From the NCBI GenBank assembly GCA_031281765.1, contig JAITEX010000015.1:1-5242 (forward strand): a stretch of DNA of 5,242 bases, given 5' to 3'. A model generated the notes under the pieces. The model saw only the letters and a list, made by a program, of their open reading frames with translations. It was not told the DNA's origin and did not search any database. The first letter of the stretch is position 1. The number at the start of each line of letters is the position of its first letter. Positions 1-5,242 of the stretch are shown here, in pieces. Origin of the DNA: Eubacteriales Family XIII. Incertae Sedis bacterium. Its GTDB lineage: Bacteria; Bacillota; Clostridia; Peptostreptococcales; Anaerovoracaceae. The position numbers and the translations under genes are program-made.

Positions 1-969
1 GCCGTTTTCGCGGTCCACGGCGCAAGCGAGGGAGAGTACCGGGAAGATATAGAACGGTGCCTCGAGATTCGGCCTCATATCGTAATCGATGACGGCGGGG
101 ATCTCGTGAATATGCTGCATACGAAACGGAGGGACCTGGCGGCGGACGTCTGGGGTGGCTGTGAGGAAACGACGACGGGCGTGATCCGCCTGCGGGCAAT
201 GGAGCGCGACGGCAGCCTGAACTTCCCGATGCTTGCCGTAAACAACGCGCGCTGCAAGCACCTCTTCGACAACCGTTACGGGACGGGGCAGTCGGTTCTT
301 GACAGCATTATGCGAAATACGAATTTGATTATCGCTTCAAAGACCGCGGTCATCGCCGGATACGGCTGGTGCGGCCGCGGCATTGCGATGCGCGCCGCGG
401 CGCTCGGCGCTTCCGTTATCGTTACGGAAATAGACCCCGTCAAAGCCATGGAGGCAAAGATGGACGGGTATGAAGTGATGACAATGGCGGAGGCGGCGCC
501 GCGCGGCGATATATTTATCACGGCGACGGGTACGGAAAAAGTCATTACGCCGGAACATATGGCGAAAATGAAGGACGGCGCCCTGCTCGGAAACGCGGGC
601 CACTTCAATGTGGAGATAGATATGAAAGCGCTTGAGGCGCTCGCCGTGAGCAAGCGCGAGGCCCGCGAAAACGTGGCGGCCTACGAGCTGCCCGAGGGCA
701 AGACCGTGCATGTGATAGCCGAAGGGCGGCTTCTCAATATCGCGGCGGCCGACGGGCACCCGGCCGAAATCATGGATTTGAGCTTCGCGGTACAGTTCCT
801 CTCGGCGCTCTATGTCGTAAAGCGCAAGGGCGAACTACCCGCGGCGGTCATCGACGTATCCGGGGACATCGACGACACCGTCGCCCGCATGCGCCTGAAA
901 GCCTGGGACATCTCCATAGACACCCTCACGCCCGAACAACAAACCTATCTAAACAGCTGGAACCTTTAA
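1..969 (+). CDS. ahcY: S-adenosylhomocysteine hydrolase (adenosylhomocysteinase), 5'-truncated by window edge
   Basis: This enzyme reversibly splits S-adenosyl-L-homocysteine into adenosine and homocysteine with a tightly bound NAD, removing the inhibitory by-product of SAM-dependent methylation. It acts in the cytosol. The frame is open from base 1, giving 322 visible residues. About 80 N-terminal residues are missing if the protein has the roughly 400 residues of the Thermotoga-like form. Visible motifs, in window residue numbers: IDDGGD at 29-34, EETTTG at 55-60, the active-site Lys86 and Asp90 in CKHLFDN, the Rossmann loop GYGWCGRG at 120-127, the cofactor-ribose Glu143 in TEIDP, His201 in AGHFNVEID and His253 in DGHP. 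The protein ends in YLNSWNL, without the Lys/Tyr-containing tail that reaches the NAD site in eukaryotic and many proteobacterial enzymes. GTG at 106 and ATG at 112 lie inside conserved sequence and are not starts. No U-tract terminator follows. The family assignment is very secure. Confidence 0.96.
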   Translation, partial: AVFAVHGASEGEYREDIERCLEIRPHIVIDDGGDLVNMLHTKRRDLAADVWGGCEETTTGVIRLRAMERDGSLNFPMLAVNNARCKHLFDNRYGTGQSVLDSIMRNTNLIIASKTAVIAGYGWCGRGIAMRAAALGASVIVTEIDPVKAMEAKMDGYEVMTMAEAAPRGDIFITATGTEKVITPEHMAKMKDGALLGNAGHFNVEIDMKALEALAVSKREARENVAAYELPEGKTVHVIAEGRLLNIAAADGHPAEIMDLSFAVQFLSALYVVKRKGELPAAVIDVSGDIDDTVARMRLKAWDISIDTLTPEQQTYLNSWNL

Positions 970-983
970 CAAGACAACACCCG

Positions 984-1029
984 GTTTGGCTCTAAGCGCC
1001 AAAAAATATATAGATAGAGCCAAATTGAA
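984..1029. repeat. Imperfect 46-base repeat, copy 1, with operator-like dyad and longer inverted repeat
   Basis: This copy matches 1092-1137 at 38 of 46 positions by hand alignment, without gaps, at an offset of 108 bases. It holds two overlapping symmetries. The first is a 19-base palindrome, TTTGGCTCTAAGCGCCAAA (985-1003), centred on A994, with one mismatched pair (T991/C997). The second is a perfect 10-base inverted repeat, TTTGGCTCTA (985-994) with TAGAGCCAAA (1015-1024), around an AT-rich centre. The repeat starts 15 bases after the ahcY stop and ends 16 bases before the -35 of the next gene. It could be an upstream operator, a 3' hairpin on the ahcY mRNA, or one member of a dispersed palindromic repeat family. 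No U-tract follows, so a standard intrinsic terminator is unlikely. Confidence 0.75.
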
Positions 1030-1045
1030 AATCCGAATTAGTCTC

Positions 1046-1074
1046 TGGACATTTGAAATTCCGGCATTTATAAT
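1046..1074 (+). promoter_or_regulatory. Sigma-70/sigma-A type promoter for the ATPase gene
   Basis: The -35 box is TGGACA (1046-1051, 5 of 6 matches to TTGACA). A 17-base spacer separates it from a perfect -10 box, TATAAT (1069-1074). The expected transcription start is near 1081-1083, giving an mRNA leader of about 85 bases before the ATPase ATG at 1167. The promoter lies between the two 46-base repeats, so binding of a protein at either could control it. The boxes and spacing are seen directly; promoter activity is inferred. Confidence 0.75.
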
Positions 1075-1091
1075 GATAGTTGAAGATTTCA

Positions 1092-1137
1092 GTTTGGCTC
1101 TAAGTGCCTTAAGATATATTGATTAAGCCAAAATGAA
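1092..1137. repeat. Imperfect 46-base repeat, copy 2, in the predicted 5' leader of the ATPase mRNA
   Basis: This is the second copy of the repeat at 984-1029 (38 of 46 identical). The 13-base hyphenated dyad GGCTCTAAGTGCC (1096-1108) is kept: the central CT-A-AG and the GGC/GCC arms are present, with one mismatched T/T pair. The outer arms survive as TTTGGCT (1093-1099) and AGCCAAA (1126-1132), a 7-base complement rather than the 10 of copy 1. It starts about 10 bases downstream of the predicted transcription start and ends 13 bases before the Shine-Dalgarno sequence. It could therefore be an operator that blocks RNA polymerase or an RNA hairpin in the leader. Confidence 0.75.
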
Positions 1138-1150
1138 CCCAAATGAAACC

Positions 1151-1155
1151 GGAGG
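1151..1155 (+). promoter_or_regulatory. Shine-Dalgarno GGAGG that selects the ATPase start at 1167
   Basis: GGAGG lies 11 bases before the ATG at 1167. The in-frame ATG at 1143 has no purine-rich ribosome binding site in front of it. The spacing is slightly long but usable, so this site favours 1167 as the start. Confidence 0.6.
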
Positions 1156-1166
1156 ATGGCAGAAAA

Positions 1167-2597
1167 ATGATAGGACGGATAAGAGAACGGGATATATTGC
1201 ATCAGTGCGCGGAATCCAAAAACTCCGAGTTTGTAGCTCTGTATGGCAGACGACGAGTCGGGAAAACCTATTTGGTCAAGGAATTTTTCGGGGGCTCATT
1301 TACGTTTTATGCGACCGGCATTCTTAACGAAAGAAGTGGCATGGAAGCCCAGTTGGAGAATTTCAACGATGAGATTGTAAACTACGGCGGTGAAGATCTC
1401 CCGCGCGCGCGGAATTGGCGGGATGCGTTTGCAAATTTGAACAAATTGGTCGAACGCGCAAGCTGTAAGGGAAAGAAAATAATATTCCTCGATGAAATAC
1501 CGTGGATGGCGACAGTTAATTCAGACTTCCTCCCCGCGCTCGATTATTTTTGGAACAGATGGGCATCCTCCAGGCACGATGTGTTACTGATTATTTGCGG
1601 ATCTGCGACATCGTGGATTATTGACAAGATTGTCGATAACAGGGGTGGGCTACACAACAGGTTGACGAGACAGATTGCTCTGTCACCGTTCACGCTGAGC
1701 GAGTGTGAGGAATACTATAGGGATACGGGCATTGTAATGACGCGCTATCAGATGGTTGAGGCGTACATGATTTTCGGCGGAATCCCCTACTATATGAGCC
1801 TCATGAATCCGGGGTATGATTTGTTCCAAAATGTTGATATGATGTATTTCAATGAAAACGCGCTTTTAAGGAATGAATATGACAATCTCTACAATTCGCT
1901 ATTTCGTGACGCGAAAAATCACATCCTTGTCGTGGAAGCGCTCGCGTCTAAAGGCATAGGTATGACACGGGAAGATATTATCAGGGCCACGGGACTGACT
2001 AACGGAGGAAGCCTCACACGGATACTGCGTCAGTTGGAGCAAAGCGGGTTCATCCGCGTCTATCTCGCATTCGGAAACAAAGAGAAGGATAAACTTTACC
2101 AATTGATTGATGCCTTTACCTTGTTTCATCTGCGCTTCAATAAAGGGCGAAAGCAGTGGACGGAAGATTATTGGATTAAATATAGCGCCACTCCGGCGCA
2201 TAATACCTGGAGTGGATATGCGTTCGAAAAAGTCTGTCTGCTGCACCTGCCGCAGATTAAGCGAAAGCTCGGAATATCGGGAGTGCTGACAGGCGCTTAT
2301 GCTTGGCGAAGCGGAAAGCAGGAAAGCGGAGGCGCACAGATAGATCTTGTCATTGATAGGAATGACCATGTCATAAATCTGTGTGAAATGAAATTTTTTC
2401 GCGGAGAGTATGACATAGATAAGAAGGAGGACGCTGCATTGAGGAATCGACGTGCGGCGTTTGAATCCGGAACAAAGACACGCAAGGCTGTGCGCACGAC
2501 AATAGTCACGACATTCGGCCTGAAACGCACAGCCTATGCATCGGAATACAATTCCGTAGTTCTTCTGGATGATCTGTTTGAGGATGCCGTGTATTGA
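1167..2597 (+). CDS. AAA/STAND-like ATPase with C-terminal DUF234 (PD-(D/E)XK-like) domain
   Basis: This is a 476-residue cytosolic P-loop ATPase of the archaeal-ATPase/DUF234 type, whose cellular role is not established. The order of parts is: a short MIGR start typical of the family; Walker A GRRRVGKT (residues 27-34); Walker B IIFLDE (105-110) followed by IPWM; a sensor-like CGSATSW (144-150); HNRL (163-166) and a GGIPYYM motif (204-210); a winged-helix-like stretch (about 267-296, TREDI...GGSLTRILRQLEQSGFI); and a C-terminal DUF234 domain. That domain has a conserved-looking FEKVC (Glu354), Asp393 in QIDLVID and Glu407/Lys409 in CEMKF, matching the D...ExK signature of PD-(D/E)XK nuclease folds. 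The length is normal for the family and no frameshift is seen. An in-frame ATG at 1143 would add 8 residues but lacks a ribosome binding site. The gene has its own promoter, and by eye its base composition is AT-richer than ahcY or gltX, which suggests acquisition by transfer. Nuclease activity is inferred only; a regulatory or selfish/toxin-like role is possible. Confidence 0.9.
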   Translation: MIGRIRERDILHQCAESKNSEFVALYGRRRVGKTYLVKEFFGGSFTFYATGILNERSGMEAQLENFNDEIVNYGGEDLPRARNWRDAFANLNKLVERASCKGKKIIFLDEIPWMATVNSDFLPALDYFWNRWASSRHDVLLIICGSATSWIIDKIVDNRGGLHNRLTRQIALSPFTLSECEEYYRDTGIVMTRYQMVEAYMIFGGIPYYMSLMNPGYDLFQNVDMMYFNENALLRNEYDNLYNSLFRDAKNHILVVEALASKGIGMTREDIIRATGLTNGGSLTRILRQLEQSGFIRVYLAFGNKEKDKLYQLIDAFTLFHLRFNKGRKQWTEDYWIKYSATPAHNTWSGYAFEKVCLLHLPQIKRKLGISGVLTGAYAWRSGKQESGGAQIDLVIDRNDHVINLCEMKFFRGEYDIDKKEDAALRNRRAAFESGTKTRKAVRTTIVTTFGLKRTAYASEYNSVVLLDDLFEDAVY

Positions 2598-2629
2598 AGC
2601 GCTCAATTACTCGAAGTTACCCCGGCAGC

Positions 2630-4369
2630 TTACGCCTCCTGCGCGTAGGCGAGGCGCATGCGCACTTCGTCCGCGCCGAGTATCTGCTGTATCTCATAGA
2701 TGTCCGGCGAGTTCGCGCGGCCGACTAAGGCGATGCGGATCACCGTGCTCACGTCGCCGACATGGCCCTTGTACTTTTCGGGCTCCCTCTTATAATCCTT
2801 CGGCTTTTCGGCATAACCGCCCATCTTCGCTATCTGCCGGATTTTCGCAAACCACGTGTCGCGGTCGTCGTCAAGGTTGAAACTTGCGTCATAACTTTTC
2901 AGTATGGCAATCACATCGCCGGGCGGCACGTTCTCCGGCCACGGGTCCGCAATTTCAAAATAATCGTCATAGAAGTATTTGATGAAGTCCCATATCTGGC
3001 TCGCGTAGGCGAGGTCTTTGCGCGGCTTGTCCCCGGAACGCCCTATATCGAGTATCTTCACAAGCCGCCCGGCGTCGTCCGCGATAGCGGAATAGACGTC
3101 CTCACGGTTCAGGCGCGCCCAGCGAATCATGAAGTCCGCGAGATCGCTTGCGGGTATGCGGGCAAGCACATTCTTGCTGACATCCTCCAATTTGTCGAGG
3201 TCAAATAAAATACCTGACACGCCCATTTTCTCCGTGGTCATTTTAAATTCGCTGATAGGGGCGTTCGGGTTTGCGTCGCGCCATTCCTCGAAATTCGAAT
3301 TGATGACGGTCAGCAGATATTCGAGGATAGCCTGCGGATGATAGCCTTCCTCGCGGTAATATTCGAGGGAAAGCTCAGGGTCCTTGCGCTTTGAGAGCTT
3401 GCGCTTTTTCCCGTTTTCGATTTTCATCAGCACCGTCGAATGGCAATATACGGGCGGCGTGAAACCGAGCGTGTCCGCGAGCTGCAGGTGTATCGGCAGA
3501 GACGAAAGCCATTCCTCCCCGCGTATCACGTGTGTGGTACGCATCAGATGGTCGTCTATAACATGGGCGAAATGATAGGTCGGTATGCCGTCGGACTTCA
3601 GCAGCACCACGTCCATTTCGTTTTTCGGAAAGGTGAGCCTGCCGCGAATCCCGTCTACCACGGTAACGGTCCCCTTTTCATCGGACGCGTAGGCCGCTCC
3701 GCCGAGGGGCAGGGCGCCGCCGGCCGCGCTGTTCGCCGCGTCCGCGTTCAGCCGTATCACGTATTTGTTTTCGCCGCGCAGCAGGTTGCCGGCCTGTTCG
3801 GCCGTAATGTCGCGGTACTTTGCGTATTTGCCGTACACGCCGGGCGTCTCCCTGTTGGATTCCTGCTCGGAGCGTATCTCATCAAGCTCCTCTTCGGTCA
3901 TAAAGCAGGGGTAGGCTTTGCCCTCGATAATAAGGCGGCGCGCGTACGCATGGTATATCTCACGGCGCTGGCTCTGATGATAGGGGCCATAGGCGCCGCG
4001 CTCTATAATTTTCATATCCGCGCCGATGGACACGCCCTCATCGAAGCTGACGCCGAAATGCCGGAGCGAGGTAATCAGTGAAAGCGCCGCGCCCTCGACC
4101 TCGCGCTTGTTGTCCGTATCCTCAATACGCAGATAGAATATGCCTCCTGTCTGGCGCGAGAGCTTTTCATTCATAAAAGCCGTGTAGAGGTTCCCGAGGT
4201 GAATAAACCCTGTCGGGCTTGGCCCGAGACGCGTGACGGCCGCTTCCCGCGGAATATCGCGCGGCGGATAGAGCCCTTCATAATACGACGTATCCCCGCC
4301 CGACGGCTCGTTTATCACGTGCGAAAACAGCAGGTCCGCCATCAAAATATTCTTGTCCTCGTAACTCAT
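2630..4369 (-). CDS. gltX: Glutamyl-tRNA synthetase (glutamate--tRNA ligase), long clostridial-type form
   Basis: This class I synthetase activates glutamate with ATP and charges tRNA-Glu in the cytosol. It has 579 residues from the chosen start, longer than the roughly 470-490 of the E. coli/Bacillus type. An extension of about 45 residues (DLLFSHV...YPPRD) precedes the catalytic core. Seen in order: RLGPSPTGF (47-55), the HIGH-equivalent HLGN (57-60), LRIEDTD (80-86), the KSDGIPTYHFAHVIDDHL region (258-275), HVIRGEEWLSS (280-290), the KMSKS-equivalent KLSKR (324-328), and a helical anticodon-binding domain ending in TVIRIALVGRANSPDIYEI and a final LGADEVRMRL. The zinc-binding cysteine set of the E. 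coli enzyme is absent. The start at 4369 is chosen because AAGGAG lies 6 bases before it; the in-frame ATG at 4390 overlaps the upstream stop and has no Shine-Dalgarno. Whether the enzyme also charges tRNA-Gln for GatCAB cannot be read from the sequence. It is probably co-transcribed with the amidohydrolase gene, 17 bases upstream. Confidence 0.95.
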   Translation of the reverse strand: MSYEDKNILMADLLFSHVINEPSGGDTSYYEGLYPPRDIPREAAVTRLGPSPTGFIHLGNLYTAFMNEKLSRQTGGIFYLRIEDTDNKREVEGAALSLITSLRHFGVSFDEGVSIGADMKIIERGAYGPYHQSQRREIYHAYARRLIIEGKAYPCFMTEEELDEIRSEQESNRETPGVYGKYAKYRDITAEQAGNLLRGENKYVIRLNADAANSAAGGALPLGGAAYASDEKGTVTVVDGIRGRLTFPKNEMDVVLLKSDGIPTYHFAHVIDDHLMRTTHVIRGEEWLSSLPIHLQLADTLGFTPPVYCHSTVLMKIENGKKRKLSKRKDPELSLEYYREEGYHPQAILEYLLTVINSNFEEWRDANPNAPISEFKMTTEKMGVSGILFDLDKLEDVSKNVLARIPASDLADFMIRWARLNREDVYSAIADDAGRLVKILDIGRSGDKPRKDLAYASQIWDFIKYFYDDYFEIADPWPENVPPGDVIAILKSYDASFNLDDDRDTWFAKIRQIAKMGGYAEKPKDYKREPEKYKGHVGDVSTVIRIALVGRANSPDIYEIQQILGADEVRMRLAYAQEA

Positions 4370-4375
4370 GTATCG

Positions 4376-4381
4376 CTCCTT
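4376..4381 (-). promoter_or_regulatory. Shine-Dalgarno AAGGAG that selects the gltX start at 4369
   Basis: Read on the minus strand, AAGGAG is followed by 6 bases and then the ATG at 4369-4367. This is close to ideal spacing, whereas the alternative ATG at 4390-4388 has only coding sequence of the upstream gene (EALLE) before it and no purine-rich site. It therefore argues for a 579- rather than a 586-residue product. Confidence 0.75.
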
Positions 4382-4386
4382 ATCCG

Positions 4387-5242
4387 TCATTCAAGCAATG
4401 CTTCATATATCCGCACCCCCGTAAGCAGTACGTCTTCGTCGATAGTATAATCCCCGCGGTGCAGAGGCCGGTCAATGCCCGTGGCGAGGTGCAGAAACAG
4501 CCCCGGAAAGTATTCCTGGTAAAATGAGAAATCCTCGCCGACCACGAGCGGCAGTTCCGGCTCCGTCCATGCAAACCCGACCTTGCGCAGGATTTTGCGC
4601 GCGCTGTCAAAGAGCGCCGGAGGGTTGATGACGGCGGGATAGGGTTCGGTATATTCGAACGTGAAGGAGCATCCCGTCTTTGCCTCAAGGCTTTCGGCTA
4701 TCCCGGCCATATGGTTCCAGAGCAGGTCGTTCACGCTTTTGGAATATGTCCTGAGCGTCCCTTTGAGGTAGGCGTGATCGGAAACGATATTCGGCGCCAC
4801 GCCGCTTTGCAGTATGCCGAAGCGAAGCAGACGATGTATCTCCGGCGCGATTTCCCGCTGCTCCATCTCGTAGACGCGGCGCACGAAATCGCAGGCTATT
4901 TCAAGCGCGTCGATTCCTTTTTTGTACGTCGCGACATGAGCGGACTTTCCCTTGATAGTAACGGAAAAGACGATTACCCCTGCCATAAATTCGCCCTTAC
5001 GGCACAGTATCTCGTTCTTCGTATGGCCCGGCCACAGATGGATCCCGTAAACGGAACCGACGCCGAAGTCCTGCAGAATGCCGGATTTGCAAATATCCTC
5101 CGCCCCGCCGACCGATTCTTCGGCCGCTTGAAAGATGAGCGCCGCGTCGCGCGCGAGCGTTTTGTTTTTCACGCGCTCCGCAAGCTCGTCCGCGAAACCG
5201 AGCATAATAGCCATATGCCCGTCGTGGCCGCAGGCGTGCATC
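4387..5242 (-). CDS. M20 (M20D-like) metallo-amidohydrolase/peptidase, 5'-truncated by window edge
   Basis: The M20D group comprises metal-dependent hydrolases that remove an acyl group from the amino nitrogen of an amino acid or small peptide; members include IAA-amino-acid hydrolases, hippurate hydrolases and N-acetyldiaminopimelate deacetylases. The visible 284 residues begin within the metal-binding motif HACGHDGH, so the ATG at 5241 is internal, not the start; about 100 N-terminal residues lie beyond the right edge. Expected metal ligands and catalytic residues are present, numbered from that Met: Cys4 and His6, the Glu pair 41-42 in FQAAEES, His68 in GIHLWPG, and His261 in HRGDYTIDE. 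GKSAHVATYKKGID (98-111) marks the dimerisation/lid domain, and GEDFSFY (235-241) is the usual conserved segment near the C-terminus. AAEE replaces the commoner PAEE. No signal sequence can be judged. The stop lies 17 bases before the preferred gltX start, implying a shared transcript. The substrate is not determinable: N-acetyldiaminopimelate, another N-acyl amino acid or a peptide are all possible. Confidence 0.9.
   Translation of the reverse strand, partial: MHACGHDGHMAIMLGFADELAERVKNKTLARDAALIFQAAEESVGGAEDICKSGILQDFGVGSVYGIHLWPGHTKNEILCRKGEFMAGVIVFSVTIKGKSAHVATYKKGIDALEIACDFVRRVYEMEQREIAPEIHRLLRFGILQSGVAPNIVSDHAYLKGTLRTYSKSVNDLLWNHMAGIAESLEAKTGCSFTFEYTEPYPAVINPPALFDSARKILRKVGFAWTEPELPLVVGEDFSFYQEYFPGLFLHLATGIDRPLHRGDYTIDEDVLLTGVRIYEALLE

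Noticed and set aside
985..1024. Copy 1 hairpin as an intrinsic terminator for ahcY
   Set aside because: The stem is good, but bases after it (TTGAAAATCC) lack a U-tract, and the similar copy after the promoter argues for another role.
1092..1132. CIRCE element (HrcA operator)
   Set aside because: The arms are GGC/GCC centred on CTAAG, not TTAGCACTC-N9-GAGTGCTAA.
984..1137. CRISPR-like array
   Set aside because: There are only two diverged copies, with a 62-base gap that holds a promoter and no cas genes nearby.
1133..1327. Overlapping + strand open frame of 64 codons at the ATPase 5' end
   Set aside because: It is out of frame with the well-supported ATPase, has no ribosome binding site, and its product shows no recognisable motif.
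1899..2606. Minus-strand open frame of 235 codons opposite the ATPase
   Set aside because: The + strand encodes the conserved wHTH and DUF234 regions here. The antisense product is cysteine-rich and low in recognisable features.
2598..2629. Bidirectional terminator between the convergent ATPase and gltX genes
   Set aside because: I found no stable stem with a T-rich flank on either strand in these 32 bases.
3440..4081. Long + strand open frame (213 codons) opposite gltX, and other antisense frames at 2569-2880, 2762-3208, 3129-3341 and 4199-4450
   Set aside because: gltX motifs are continuous on the minus strand through this region. Antisense open frames are expected in GC-rich codons, and the translations resemble no family.
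5239..5241. ATG as the start of the amidohydrolase
   Set aside because: It lies at the metal-binding motif HACGHDGH, which in the family sits about 100 residues into the protein, so the gene continues past the window edge.

Overview
The window looks like an ordinary chromosomal stretch from a fairly GC-rich anaerobic bacterium, most likely a member of the Clostridia (Bacillota). The basis is protein resemblance recalled from memory, not a search. The glutamyl-tRNA synthetase is the long form (about 580 residues, with HLGN in place of HIGH and KLSKR in place of KMSKS) that I associate with Clostridia/Ruminococcaceae-like genomes. The S-adenosylhomocysteine hydrolase is the short, tail-less type seen in Thermotoga and many anaerobes.

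Layout from left to right: (1) the 3' three-quarters of ahcY on the + strand, cut by the left edge and ending at 969; (2) a 197-base intergenic region, AT-richer than its surroundings, with two imperfect 46-base repeats (984-1029 and 1092-1137) on either side of a near-consensus sigma-70-type promoter (TGGACA, 17 bases, TATAAT); (3) a complete + strand gene (1167-2597) for a DUF234-type AAA ATPase with a C-terminal PD-(D/E)XK-like domain, by eye AT-richer than its neighbours; (4) a 32-base convergent gap with no recognisable terminator; (5) on the - strand, gltX (4369 down to 2630), preceded with a 17-base gap by (6) the 3' part of an M20-type metal-dependent amidohydrolase/peptidase, cut by the right edge. 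Genes 5 and 6 are probably one transcription unit read right to left.

The flanking genes are housekeeping functions: recycling of S-adenosylhomocysteine, glutamate charging of tRNA, and amide hydrolysis of an acylated amino acid or peptide. The ATPase is the accessory gene, and it has its own promoter bracketed by the repeats. That control region is the most interesting structure in the window: each repeat carries a dyad resembling a repressor operator, and the second copy falls in the predicted 5' leader of the ATPase mRNA. I see no tRNA, rRNA, CRISPR array, insertion sequence or prophage signature, and no convincing evidence of a wholly new multi-gene system.
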